From positions 186,001 through 250,000 of the forward strand of contig NZ_OBEB01000006.1 in assembly GCF_900215315.1 (NCBI RefSeq): DNA of 64,000 bases. Reading direction: 5' to 3'. This document shows positions 8,614 through 17,094 of the stretch, in pieces. The stretch's first letter is position 1. Each line of letters starts with the position of its first letter. Source of the stretch: Arsukibacterium tuosuense (lineage in GTDB: Bacteria; Pseudomonadota; Gammaproteobacteria; Enterobacterales; Alteromonadaceae). Made by a program: the position numbers and the translations under genes. A model generated the notes under the pieces. That model ran no database searches, had not been told where the DNA came from, and was given only the letters and a program-made list of their open reading frames with translations.

Positions 8614-9663
8614 TTACTCAAGGGCAATTTGCAGTTCAGCAGCGGCCAACAGTGGCTGGAATACCTGTTTACGCGGCGATACACTTTGCTTATTGGTGAC
8701 AATATTCTCTATAAATTCAATAACCTTTTCTTGAAGCCGTACTTTGTTCAGCCGATTTATCCGGGCAATGCCACCGGGGCTCATTACGTTAACTTCAATC
8801 AGCTTGCCGTTGATAACATCAATGCCGGCAAAAAATAACCCGTCTCGGGCTAATTTCGGGCCGATATGGGCGCAGAGTTTTTTCTCCTGCTCGGTTAACT
8901 GATGCTTCACCACAGTGCCACCGGCATGGACATTAGAGCGCATATCATCCGGGGGCGGAATGCGTCGCATCGCGCCAATGGCTTTACCGTTTAACATTAA
9001 TATCCGGATATCGCCCTGCTCGGCACCTTCGACATATTCCTGCAAAATAACGTAATTGCCCTTGTCGCCATCACCGATGTAAAAATCCAGCAGGGAACGC
9101 GCGCTTTGTACTGCTGATTTTTCCATTACAATCACACCCTTGCCACCGTAGCCATTCAGCGGCTTTAAAATCATTTTATCGTTGGCTGACTCCGCCAGTA
9201 CCCGCGCCAGATAATCTTTGTTTTTGGACACGTGGGTAACCGGAATAAATTCGTTAGCCGGGTCGTGCAAGGATGCGGTATACATTTTATTATTGGCAAT
9301 TCGAATGCCATCTAAGTCGTTCATAATAAAAGTATCCTCCCGCACTGAATCGAGAAAATTTAACACTATCGGATCCAGCGGTGGGTTTAAGCGGATAAAA
9401 ATAGCGTCAAAGGCGGCCAGCGGTAATTTTTGCTGGTTAAATTCTACCTTCTGGTAAAAGCTGGCGATATTGCTGGACACTTTCTGACCTTTTACCACCA
9501 CTTTACAAAACGCCTGAGCAATGCTGTCGCGCACCGTCAGGTTGTTGGCATGGGTAATCGCCACACTATGGCCACGGCTCACAGCTTCATGGATCATCCG
9601 GATGGTGCTGTCGCCATCGGGCATGACTTTTTCCCACGGATACATCAGAAAACAAATACGCAT
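8614..9663 (-). CDS. gshB: Glutathione synthase-type ATP-grasp ligase
   Basis: 349 residues, somewhat longer than E. coli GshB (about 316). It opens with the GshB-like pre-ATP-grasp segment MRICFLMYPWEKVMPDGDST and keeps FIRLNPPLD, NDLDGIRIANNKMYT, the glycine-rich loop LKPLNGYGGKGVIV, QEYVEGAEQGDIRIL and the metal-binding DVINGKLIEVNVMSPGG. GshB joins glycine to gamma-glutamylcysteine with ATP in the cytosol. No gshA is adjacent. The extra length is a C-terminal tail of about 35 residues (VTNKQSVSPRKQ onward). A related ligase with another acceptor is conceivable, but the motif match is strong. Confidence 0.85.
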   Translation of the reverse strand: MRICFLMYPWEKVMPDGDSTIRMIHEAVSRGHSVAITHANNLTVRDSIAQAFCKVVVKGQKVSSNIASFYQKVEFNQQKLPLAAFDAIFIRLNPPLDPIVLNFLDSVREDTFIMNDLDGIRIANNKMYTASLHDPANEFIPVTHVSKNKDYLARVLAESANDKMILKPLNGYGGKGVIVMEKSAVQSARSLLDFYIGDGDKGNYVILQEYVEGAEQGDIRILMLNGKAIGAMRRIPPPDDMRSNVHAGGTVVKHQLTEQEKKLCAHIGPKLARDGLFFAGIDVINGKLIEVNVMSPGGIARINRLNKVRLQEKVIEFIENIVTNKQSVSPRKQVFQPLLAAAELQIALE

Positions 9664-9811
9664 AGGATACTCAATTAATTAATAGGGTATTTTATTGATA
9701 GTGTGCTAAGCATAATGGGCTTAAGCAAAAATGAAAGAGGATGATAGCGCAGGTGTCAGAATTTACTGCTGCTTTATAAAATAATATGGTTGGCAAAAAT
9801 GGATGTGTTGT

Positions 9812-9837
9812 TGCATCCAGTTGACGAGCCTTGTCGT
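9812..9837 (+). promoter_or_regulatory. ECF-type promoter of the sigma/anti-sigma operon
   Basis: TGCATCCA (9812-9819), 13 nt, GTCGT (9833-9837), then AACTTGG. The same pair with identical spacing recurs at 11148-11173 before the DUF4331 gene. The -35-like CATCC recalls the CCATCC of mycobacterial SigK promoters. It lies 29 nt before the sigma start codon, as expected for an autoregulated ECF factor. Target assignment is inference. Confidence 0.7.
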
Positions 9838-9866
9838 AACTTGGCTAAAACAACAAGGAACCAGAC

Positions 9867-10409
9867 ATGGAAACATCGCAACAACAGCTGCTTGAATGGC
9901 TTTATGCCACTGCCAATGGCAACCGTTCGGCATTTGAAAAGCTGTATCAGGCTTGTTCAGGCAAGTTATTTTCAGTATCACTGCATCTGCTGCGCCGCCA
10001 CGATTGGGCCGAGGATGTGCTGCAAGATGCTTTTGTCAGGATCTGGCACAACGCGGCAGATTATCATGCCGAGAAGGGCACAGTAATGACCTGGATGATT
10101 AGCATTACCCGCTACCGGGCACTCGATTTACTGAAATCACGCCGGATTAAGGCCGAGCATATCGATGTCACTGATGACTTAGTCGCAGAGATAAAGCCGG
10201 GGGAGGTGCTGGGCTTAACCAGGGAAAAGGTTAAGTTAGACGAATGTATGGACGCCCTGGTACCAGAGCAACGTCAGTCTATTCAGTTGGCCTATTTAAA
10301 TGGCTTAAGTCATCACGAAATTACCGAGCATACCGGTTCGCCGCTTGGCACGGTTAAAAGCTGGATCCGGCGTGGTTTAACCCAGTTAAAGAGGTGTCTT
10401 GAAGGATGA
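9867..10409 (+). CDS. ECF sigma factor, SigK-like
   Basis: 180 residues with sigma-70 region 2 (about 22-90; AFEKLYQACSGKLFSV, WAEDVLQDAFVRIWHNAADY) and region 4 (about 125-177; LVPEQRQSIQLAYLNGLSHHEITEHTG split around the helix-turn-helix, then GTVKSWIRRGL). There is no region 3, hence ECF. It directs core RNA polymerase to a small regulon. The next gene overlaps by 4 bp (ATGA) and encodes an RskA-like anti-sigma factor, the partner of SigK-type factors. An AAGGAA Shine-Dalgarno precedes the ATG. The shared upstream motif at 9812 and 11148 suggests that it drives its own operon and the DUF4331 genes. Confidence 0.95.
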   Translation: METSQQQLLEWLYATANGNRSAFEKLYQACSGKLFSVSLHLLRRHDWAEDVLQDAFVRIWHNAADYHAEKGTVMTWMISITRYRALDLLKSRRIKAEHIDVTDDLVAEIKPGEVLGLTREKVKLDECMDALVPEQRQSIQLAYLNGLSHHEITEHTGSPLGTVKSWIRRGLTQLKRCLEG

Positions 10410-11080
10410 ATTATCAACTACAACAGAGACTGGACGCCCTTGCAGTTAACTACGTGCTGGGTGGTATGCATGGCCGCGCCAGAATGCGTTTTCAAAAATT
10501 AATTGCTACCGACAGTATAGTGCGCACGACAGTGTGGCGTTGGGAGCAGCATTTAAATCCATTGGCAGCATCGTTACCTGCTACCGCGCCCCGGTCAGAA
10601 GTATGGCAAAAGATTCAGCGCCGCTTAGGCTGGTTGCCACAAGAGCAGGTGATTAACCGCAATACCCGGCCACTATGGTTTAGCCTGGCTGCAGCAGCTT
10701 GTGTGTTGCTGGCCGTGGTGTTTATCCAACCGATGTTAACAACGCCGGTTAAAACCGAAGTGGCTGTTATTCAGACGACTGAAGCCAAAGCGCTGTGGCT
10801 GGTATCACGTCAGGAACAGCAGCTGGTGTTGAAAGCCACGTCAGCGGTAACTGCGGCAACTGAAAATGATTATCAGCTATGGATGCTACCTGCTGATGGC
10901 CAGCCGCCGGTGTCACTGGGGATTTTACCGCAACAGGGTGAAACCACAGTACAGTGGCCTGTCGCAGCCTTAGGAGTTGATATTGCTGCACTGGCGGTCA
11001 GTTTTGAACCGTTAGGCGGCTCGCCAACCGGTCAGCCTACCGGGCCAGTGTTATTTACTGCCGAGATTATCGCCATCTGA
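10406..11080 (+). CDS. RskA-family anti-sigma factor
   Basis: 224 residues. The N-terminal cytoplasmic part (LDALAVNYVLGGMHGRARMRF) is the typical anti-sigma helical domain. One membrane helix follows (about 92-114, PLWFSLAAAACVLLAVVFI), then a periplasmic RskA C-terminal domain with EAKALWLVSR, YQLWMLPADGQPPVSLGIL and a late AALAVSFEPLGGSPTGQPTGPV. Such proteins hold the sigma factor at the inner membrane until a signal leads to their proteolysis. The start overlaps the sigma stop codon, so the two are translationally coupled. A strong terminator closes this two-gene unit. Confidence 0.92.
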   Translation: MNYQLQQRLDALAVNYVLGGMHGRARMRFQKLIATDSIVRTTVWRWEQHLNPLAASLPATAPRSEVWQKIQRRLGWLPQEQVINRNTRPLWFSLAAAACVLLAVVFIQPMLTTPVKTEVAVIQTTEAKALWLVSRQEQQLVLKATSAVTAATENDYQLWMLPADGQPPVSLGILPQQGETTVQWPVAALGVDIAALAVSFEPLGGSPTGQPTGPVLFTAEIIAI

Positions 11081-11104
11081 CTTTTGACGAATGTCTTAAA
11101 TCTT

Positions 11105-11130
11105 AAAAACCGCTGCGGCGGTTTTTTTTT
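11105..11130 (+). terminator. Intrinsic terminator of the sigma/anti-sigma operon
   Basis: AAAAACCGC-TGCG-GCGGTTTTT (11105-11126) followed by more T. It separates the regulator pair from the DUF4331 operon, which therefore needs its own promoter. Confidence 0.9.
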
Positions 11131-11147
11131 GCATTTTTTTGTTTAGC

Positions 11148-11173
11148 TGCATCCACTAAGGCAAGTATGTCGT
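11148..11173 (+). promoter_or_regulatory. ECF-type promoter of the DUF4331 operon
   Basis: TGCATCCA (11148-11155), 13 nt, GTCGT (11169-11173), then TACTTGG. This matches the element at 9812-9837 in both boxes and in spacing, and the 13-nt spacer itself is unrelated, which argues for conserved function rather than recent duplication. It lies 37 nt before the DUF4331 start. Confidence 0.7.
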
Positions 11174-11210
11174 TACTTGGTGGCAACTTAAATCAAAAAG
11201 GATCAAAGTC

Positions 11211-12794
11211 ATGCAACGTTCAATACTTTTTTTAGCCGTAACATCGGCACTGAGTGCCGCCATAATTGTTGGCAATGCAGAGGCATCCAGCCATCGTGAA
11301 GCGCCCAGCATTACCAGAATGCCCACCATTGATGCTACTGATTTTTACGTTTTTAACAGTTATGAAAGTGGCCGGGAAGGCTATGTCACGTTAATTGCAA
11401 ACTACATTCCATTGCAGGATGCTTATGGTGGTCCAAATTATTTCGCACTTGATCCGGCCGCCGTTTACAGCATTCACATCGACAACGATGGCGACGCTAT
11501 GCCCAATATGAGTTTTAATTTCCGCTTTAGCCAAAGCCTGGCAAATGAAGGAGATGGGGTGCAACTGGCTATTGGCCCTGAGGGTAATCAGCGGATGGTT
11601 GGCGTGCCGCTGAAAAATGTTGGCGGAATTAGTAGTGACAGCAATGCTACATTGAACTTTAACGAAAATTATACTGTTGAAATGGTAAGTGGTACTGACG
11701 TAAGCACGCTGATGCCTGCTGATGGCGCAATGCAATTTACCAAACCGTATGACTATGTCGGGAATAAGACCTTCAGCAGCAGCGCTGCTTATCAGGCTTA
11801 TGCAGATCAATATGTTTATGATGTCGCGATGCCTGGATGTGATGGGCAAAGCCGGATATTTGTTGGACAGCGTAAAGACCCGTTCGTGGTCAATCTGGGC
11901 GAAACTTTCGATTTAGTTAACTACGTACCGGTTGAGGGAGATAGTGCCCCTGGTGCTGGCGATGGTGGCGGCTTTCCGGGTGGTATTACCCAAACGAGTG
12001 CCAATGACGATTTGACTGACAAAAACGTCACAACCCTGGCGATTGAAGTCCCTACCAGCTGTGTCACTGGCTCAGGCAATGGCGTTATCGGTGCCTGGAC
12101 CACAGCCAGTTTGCCACAGGCGCGTATTTTAAATCCGAATGCAACCTTTAGCCGGCCTGAAGTAAATGGTGGTGCTTTGGTGCAGGTATCGCGTTTAAGT
12201 AATCCACTGGTCAATGAGCTGGTTATTGGTCTGGCTGATAAAGACAAATTTAACAGTAGCAAACCGGCGGATGACGGTCAGTTTGCCGATTATGTCACGC
12301 ATCCTACTTTGCCTGCGCTGTTAAACATTTTGTTTAAAGATGCCGTGAATACCACTCTGGGCACTGATATCGAAGATTTAGCGCCTGCTAACTTCCCACG
12401 AACAGACTTAGTCACTGCATTTTTAACCGGTTTCCCCGGTGTAAATCAGTTGTCGACGGTCACCCCTTCCGAAATGCTGCGGTTAAATACCGCGATACCT
12501 GCAACACCCGCCGCGATGCAATCTGCATTTGGGGTGGCCGGAGATGACCTGGCAGGCTTCCCGAATGGTCGCCGCCCGGGTGACGATGTGGTTGATATTG
12601 CACTGAGAGTGGTGATGGGAGCATTGTGTCATGACATTCCCATTGCCGGCGAGCCAACTAATTTAGGCCTGTGTGAGCCCGCTGACGCACCTGTAGGCAA
12701 CGTACCTTTTACCGATGGCGCGCCGCTGGATGCCTCTATGCTGGATAGCCAGTTTCCGTATTTATTAACGCCTCTGGCGGGCTCACCTAACTAA
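11211..12794 (+). CDS. DUF4331 domain-containing exported protein
   Basis: 527 residues with a signal peptide (cut near AEA-SSH). The mature protein begins SSHREAPSITRMPTIDATDFYVF, the hallmark of DUF4331, and continues with repeated DxDGD-like and YSIHIDNDGD motifs. The family is about this size and of unknown function; the HREAP start with nearby acidic residues could bind metal, which is my inference. The protein should be periplasmic or outer-membrane associated. It is first in a string of envelope genes that share its strand, and it lies behind a candidate ECF promoter. An AAGGA Shine-Dalgarno is present. Confidence 0.9.
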   Translation: MQRSILFLAVTSALSAAIIVGNAEASSHREAPSITRMPTIDATDFYVFNSYESGREGYVTLIANYIPLQDAYGGPNYFALDPAAVYSIHIDNDGDAMPNMSFNFRFSQSLANEGDGVQLAIGPEGNQRMVGVPLKNVGGISSDSNATLNFNENYTVEMVSGTDVSTLMPADGAMQFTKPYDYVGNKTFSSSAAYQAYADQYVYDVAMPGCDGQSRIFVGQRKDPFVVNLGETFDLVNYVPVEGDSAPGAGDGGGFPGGITQTSANDDLTDKNVTTLAIEVPTSCVTGSGNGVIGAWTTASLPQARILNPNATFSRPEVNGGALVQVSRLSNPLVNELVIGLADKDKFNSSKPADDGQFADYVTHPTLPALLNILFKDAVNTTLGTDIEDLAPANFPRTDLVTAFLTGFPGVNQLSTVTPSEMLRLNTAIPATPAAMQSAFGVAGDDLAGFPNGRRPGDDVVDIALRVVMGALCHDIPIAGEPTNLGLCEPADAPVGNVPFTDGAPLDASMLDSQFPYLLTPLAGSPN

Positions 12795-12804
12795 GGAGGT
12801 TGTG

Positions 12805-13296
12805 ATGAAAAACTTAGTATTAAAAACGGTACTACTGCTGGCAACAGTTGCCGGGCTTGCCGCCTGCAACGGCAGTAGTGACAAGCCCAATAAACCGCCG
12901 CAGCTTACCAGCAGCAGCTTTGTCACCGAAACCGACGTAGTCATTATGGATAGGTTGGTCGCTACTGATCCGGAAAACGATCGTCTTCGCTTCAGTTTAA
13001 CTATGGAGGCAGCAAGCGGCAGTGTGGCGATTCAAAGCGATGGCCGCTTTGTTTACACCCCGGCCAGTGAGTTTACCGGTGATGACAGTTTTGTGGTGCA
13101 AATTACCGATGGTGAAAACTTTACTGAAGCTACCGTTGGCATAGATGTTCAGGTAGCCGTTGTCTCGTTTCTTAGTTACAGCCGCGAGGCTTTTGCTGCT
13201 GATGGCACCGCTACGCCATTAGCGGTAAACGGTCGGGAGTTTACTATGGACGCGATGGCCGAGGCAGATTATGCCGATTTGCTGGATGGTCTGTAA
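12805..13296 (+). CDS. Small lipoprotein with cadherin-like/tandem-95 type domain
   Basis: 163 residues from the ATG at 12805; an AGGAGG Shine-Dalgarno ends five bases upstream, better than the in-frame GTG at 12802. Lipobox LAAC puts the acylated cysteine at about residue 21. Residues 35-115 (ATDPENDRLRF, GRFVYTPASEFTGDDSFVVQ, TDGENFTEATV) form one Ig/cadherin-like beta domain of the tandem-95 class found in adhesive proteins. The final 45 residues are not recognised. The gene starts 10 bp after the DUF4331 stop, so the two are surely co-transcribed and probably work together at the envelope. Confidence 0.8.
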   Translation: MKNLVLKTVLLLATVAGLAACNGSSDKPNKPPQLTSSSFVTETDVVIMDRLVATDPENDRLRFSLTMEAASGSVAIQSDGRFVYTPASEFTGDDSFVVQITDGENFTEATVGIDVQVAVVSFLSYSREAFAADGTATPLAVNGREFTMDAMAEADYADLLDGL

Positions 13297-13308
13297 GTTG
13301 TAAAAAAA

Positions 13309-13335
13309 CGGGGCGAATAGTCGCCCCGCTCTTTA
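13309..13335. terminator. Hairpin between lipoprotein and TPR genes
   Basis: CGGGGCGA-ATAG-TCGCCCCG (13309-13328). On the plus strand only CTCTTTA follows, so termination may be partial and act as an attenuator within the operon. On the minus strand seven T follow, but no gene there needs it. Confidence 0.65.
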
Positions 13336-13347
13336 TAAGGCTTGCCT

Positions 13348-14421
13348 ATGAAATACGTAATTTTTGTATTGTTTGCTGTAATTTGCACTGCGTCTCATGC
13401 TGACAGATACAAACCATTAGCAGACGAAACGATAGCTTTGGCGGAGCCTTTGCCGTTAACAGGGCAGATGAGCAAACTATCCGCACGAGTTGCTACCGAA
13501 CCGAACGACGTCGATGTTCTGAAGCTGGCCACTCTGTATTTGCATGGCGCGCGTCAGCCGGGATATGACGCCTGGTTTCATCAGGCTGAATATTGGCTCA
13601 GTCAGGTAAGTGCAGCAAATCATAGCAGCACTGAATACCAGCTATTGCGGGCTGATATTCTGCAGCAGCAACATCAGTTTGACGCGGCATTAGCCAGTCT
13701 TGAGCAGGTGCTTGCAGCAGAGCCGCAGCATTTGTCCGCCAGCCTGATGGCCGCCCGAATTTATCTGGCTACGGCACAGCATCAGGCGGCTCAAAAAGCC
13801 TGCAATCGGCTATGGCAGCAAGACTTGTTTCTGTTTTCAGTCTGCAGCTATGAAGTGGCCGGACGCAATGGTGACTGGCAACAAAGCTATCAGGCATTAC
13901 TGGTGCTTTATAAGCGCCAGCAGAGTTTACCGACCACGATTGACTTGTGGCTGCGGGGCATTCTGGCCGAACAAGCAGAGCAGTCAGGTGAGCAGGAAGT
14001 GGCAAGAGCGTGGTTAACACCGATATTGGCCGATGCACCGACCAGCTTATGGTTAAAATGGGCTGATTTAAGTCTGGCGTTAGCGGAACATCGTCAGGTG
14101 TATCAACAATTGTTATCCAGACATCAGCAATTTGGTCTGGCTGACAGCCTGCTGGTCAGGCTGGCCGCGGCCGAACAACAGCTTGACGTTGACAGCAACG
14201 TCAGCGCTGAACTGGCAGAGCGGATACAGTTAAGGCTTGCCCGGGGCGATACCGAGCATGCTGCCGATTTGGCGCATTATTTTTTAACGGTTGCCCCCAA
14301 TCCTCAAGCTGCGCTGCACTGGGCTGAACTGAATTATAAAAGCGCCAAAGAGCCGGACGATATTGCCTTACTGCGGCAAAGCGAGCGGGCGTTAAGTGGT
14401 CAATTAGGAACAACCCCATGA
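13348..14421 (+). CDS. Exported tetratricopeptide-repeat protein
   Basis: 357 residues from the ATG at 13348 (AAGG seven bases upstream; a TTG two codons earlier is unlikely). A signal peptide (VIFVLFAVICTASHA) is followed by TPR-like helical pairs, clearest at about 110-160 (LLRADILQQQHQFDAALASL, EPQHLSASLMAARIYLATAQ). It is presumably a periplasmic scaffold. Its stop overlaps the next start by four bases (ATGA), so it is coupled to the HupE-like domain gene. It belongs to the DUF4331 envelope locus; no enzymatic motif is seen. Confidence 0.82.
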   Translation: MKYVIFVLFAVICTASHADRYKPLADETIALAEPLPLTGQMSKLSARVATEPNDVDVLKLATLYLHGARQPGYDAWFHQAEYWLSQVSAANHSSTEYQLLRADILQQQHQFDAALASLEQVLAAEPQHLSASLMAARIYLATAQHQAAQKACNRLWQQDLFLFSVCSYEVAGRNGDWQQSYQALLVLYKRQQSLPTTIDLWLRGILAEQAEQSGEQEVARAWLTPILADAPTSLWLKWADLSLALAEHRQVYQQLLSRHQQFGLADSLLVRLAAAEQQLDVDSNVSAELAERIQLRLARGDTEHAADLAHYFLTVAPNPQAALHWAELNYKSAKEPDDIALLRQSERALSGQLGTTP

Positions 14422-14930
14422 ATACACGTTTTAAGTTGGTTTTTTGTTTACTTGTTACTGGCCTTCTGGCACCCGCAGCACTGGCACATAAATTCAGCAC
14501 CGCATATATGGATGTGACTGAGAAGTCTGGTCAACCTGCATTGCTCTGGAAAGTTGCGTTACACGATTTAGCTCAGGCCAAATTAATAGCGGCTGACAAT
14601 AACCATCAGGTGTCATGGCAACAGGTTATGGATAGTGCCACCACGCTAAATACCTATTTGACCAGCCATATCGGGTTCAGCAGCGCTGGTCAGCGTTGCC
14701 AGCTCAAAGCCGCCGTCGCGGCTGATTGGCAGTTACAGCGACTGCAACGTGATCTCTACGTGTTACTACCAATAGCTGTTAGCTGTGCCACAAGCGACAG
14801 TTGGCAATTGACGTACCAGGCGTTATTTACAAGCGAACCCAGCCACAAGCTGCTGCTGTCTTGGCAAGTACCCGGTGCTGAGGCTAATGCCGTACTGGCC
14901 GCAGATTCTGTGAAATTCCCTGATAACTAG
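14418..14930 (+). CDS. Orphan HupE/UreJ-type N-terminal periplasmic domain
   Basis: 170 residues with a signal peptide ending LAHKFS. The mature part (AHKFSTAYMDV, LWKVALHDL, VSWQQV, LQRLQRDLYVLLP, WQLTYQALF) matches the exported N-terminal domain that precedes the membrane HupE/UreJ_2 domain in larger proteins of DUF4331 loci. In those, a multi-helix membrane part that starts with a histidine-rich GxxHI segment follows. Here the frame stops at 14930 and the receptor gene starts 19 bp later, so the membrane part is absent. HupE-type proteins are nickel/cobalt or hydrogenase-linked permeases; without the membrane domain transport is not expected. The homology call rests on pattern memory. Confidence 0.65.
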   Translation: MNTRFKLVFCLLVTGLLAPAALAHKFSTAYMDVTEKSGQPALLWKVALHDLAQAKLIAADNNHQVSWQQVMDSATTLNTYLTSHIGFSSAGQRCQLKAAVAADWQLQRLQRDLYVLLPIAVSCATSDSWQLTYQALFTSEPSHKLLLSWQVPGAEANAVLAADSVKFPDN

Positions 14931-14949
14931 CTCTTTTTCGGAATAAATA

Positions 14950-17004
14950 ATGAGAAACTATCCAAATACTGTGGTGCTTGCTGCATTAATCTTAAGTGTG
15001 CAGCCCGCAGAGCTTGCTGCCGATCCCTTGTCTTCTCATATGATGGAGCAAATCATCATTAAGGGCCGGCAGACCGATTTGCTGGGGCAGGCCAGTTCGG
15101 CATCTGAAGGCATAATAGGCAATGCGGAAATAAACGACAGACCACTGTTACGAACCGGAGAGGTACTGGAGTTTATCCCGGGCATGGTGGTAACGCAACA
15201 CAGTGGCAGTGGCAAGGCAAACCAGTATTTCCTGCGGGGCTTTAACCTTGACCATGGCACCGACTTCAGCACAGCAATCGATGGCATGCCACTGAATATG
15301 CGCAGCCATGGTCACGGTCAGGGTTATACTGATCTGAGTTTTATTATGCCTGAGCTGATCAGCCAGATCGAATATCAGAAAGGGGCATATCATGCAGACG
15401 ATGGTGATTTTTCGGCGGCAGGATCTGCCCGCTTCAGTCTGCAAAATCGCACCAAAGATGAAGTGGTAATGTCGATTGGTCAGAATAATTACCAGCGGCT
15501 GCTGGCAAAAGGCAGCAGCGCTCAGGGCATTGGCAGCTTGCTGTTGGCGGGCGAGGTGCAGCGATATGATGGTCCATGGACTGATATTAATGAAGACGTT
15601 GATAAATTCAATGCTATAGCCCGTTATAGTCAGCCGCTGGCCAGTGGCCAGTTTACGGTTACGACTATGGCCTATAACAACAGCTGGAATGCCGCCGATC
15701 AGATCCCAAACCGTGCGGCAACAGCAGGCCTGATAGACCGGTTGGGATCGCTTGACCCGACCGTTGGTGGTAATAGCAGCCGTTACAGTCTGTCAGCTGG
15801 CTGGTATAGCGATGCCTGGCAAGCAAATGCCTATTTAATTGATTCAGATATGGATTTATGGTCCAACTTTACATACTTTTTGGCCGACCCACTGAACGGT
15901 GACCAGTTTCAGCAGGTTGATAAAAGAAAGATAGTGGGTGGTGCGCTTAGCCATCACTGGCATCACCGTGTCGGTCAGTTTGCAGTCGAGCATGTGGTCG
16001 GTGTGCAGTTACGTTACGACGATATTGCCGAGGTAGGTTTGTATAACACACGGGCACGACAGCGACTAAATACTGTGCGCAGCGATAAGGTGAAGCAAAG
16101 CTCTGTCGGGCTTTACAGTCAGTCCGATATTCAGCTGAACGCTGACTGGACTACTCATATCGGCCTGCGTTACGACTACATGAACGCGTCGGTATACAGT
16201 GCCCTTACCACCGCCAATTCCGGTAATGCTGCTGATGATATAGTCTCGCTGAAAGCCGGCGTTAGCTATCAGTTTGCTCCTAACTGGCAGGCTTATTTTA
16301 ATACCGGCCAGGGTTTTCATTCTAATGATGCCCGTGGTGCCACTACGGTGGCAGATCCGTTATCACTAGCTGCAGTAACACCCGTTGATTTACTGGTTAA
16401 ATCTGATGGTGCTGAACTGGGGCTGCGCTTTTTTGATTACACGGCATTTAATGCTTCTGTTGCTTTTTGGTACCTGCAGCTCGATTCTGAACTGTTGTAT
16501 GTTGGTGATGCAGGTACCAATGAGCCAAATCGGGGCAGCGAGCGCTACGGTGTTGAACTGGCTGCGTACTACTGGCTTGGCTCAAACTGGAGTCTGGATG
16601 CCGAGCTGGCACTAACCCGCTCGCGTTTTTCCGGGCAGGCGGAGGGTGAGGGCAACTATGTTGACGGCTCCTTACCGCTGGTTGCCAGCATGGGGCTGAT
16701 CTACAAAGCTGATAGGCCCTGGCAGGCTAGTTTACGGTTGCGTCATTTTGGTAAACGTACCTTAGATAGCTTTAATCAGCAGCGCTCTGCTGCGACGACA
16801 GTAGTCAATGCCGGCTATCAGTATGGCTGGCAGCAGTGGCAAATAAATCTGGAATTATTAAATCTGCTGGACAGTAATCAGAATGATATTGACTATTTTT
16901 ACAGCTCGCGCTTACCGGGTGAGCCGGCTGATGGTGTGGAAGACCGGCATTCCCATCCGCTGGAGCCGAGAACCTTCAGGATTTTGGCAAGCTATCAATT
17001 TTAA
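14950..17004 (+). CDS. TonB-dependent outer-membrane receptor
   Basis: 684 residues. A signal peptide (cut near LAA-DP) is followed by a plug domain (about 35-170) with EVLEFIPGMVVTQHSG and QYFLRGFNLDHGTDFS, and a beta-barrel ending in a C-terminal aromatic (RILASYQF), as outer-membrane proteins do. The plug contains NMRSHGHGQGYTDL, a His-rich stretch seen in receptors of this subgroup. TonB-dependent receptors take up metal chelates, cofactors or sugars. The substrate is unknown; the DUF4331/HupE neighbours hint at a metal or metal cofactor. It is the last large gene of the locus and starts 19 bp after the HupE-domain gene. Confidence 0.93.
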   Translation: MRNYPNTVVLAALILSVQPAELAADPLSSHMMEQIIIKGRQTDLLGQASSASEGIIGNAEINDRPLLRTGEVLEFIPGMVVTQHSGSGKANQYFLRGFNLDHGTDFSTAIDGMPLNMRSHGHGQGYTDLSFIMPELISQIEYQKGAYHADDGDFSAAGSARFSLQNRTKDEVVMSIGQNNYQRLLAKGSSAQGIGSLLLAGEVQRYDGPWTDINEDVDKFNAIARYSQPLASGQFTVTTMAYNNSWNAADQIPNRAATAGLIDRLGSLDPTVGGNSSRYSLSAGWYSDAWQANAYLIDSDMDLWSNFTYFLADPLNGDQFQQVDKRKIVGGALSHHWHHRVGQFAVEHVVGVQLRYDDIAEVGLYNTRARQRLNTVRSDKVKQSSVGLYSQSDIQLNADWTTHIGLRYDYMNASVYSALTTANSGNAADDIVSLKAGVSYQFAPNWQAYFNTGQGFHSNDARGATTVADPLSLAAVTPVDLLVKSDGAELGLRFFDYTAFNASVAFWYLQLDSELLYVGDAGTNEPNRGSERYGVELAAYYWLGSNWSLDAELALTRSRFSGQAEGEGNYVDGSLPLVASMGLIYKADRPWQASLRLRHFGKRTLDSFNQQRSAATTVVNAGYQYGWQQWQINLELLNLLDSNQNDIDYFYSSRLPGEPADGVEDRHSHPLEPRTFRILASYQF

Positions 17005-17094
17005 TCTGCTGCTATCGCTAAGTGACAGATCGGTTTAAGCTTAACTAACGTAATCGCTGACAGTGCAAGCCAACAGCATAACTGGAGATTAAAA

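Noticed and set aside
8581..8838. 85-residue plus-strand frame beside the glutathione synthase gene
   Set aside because: Mostly antisense to gshB and without ribosome-binding site.
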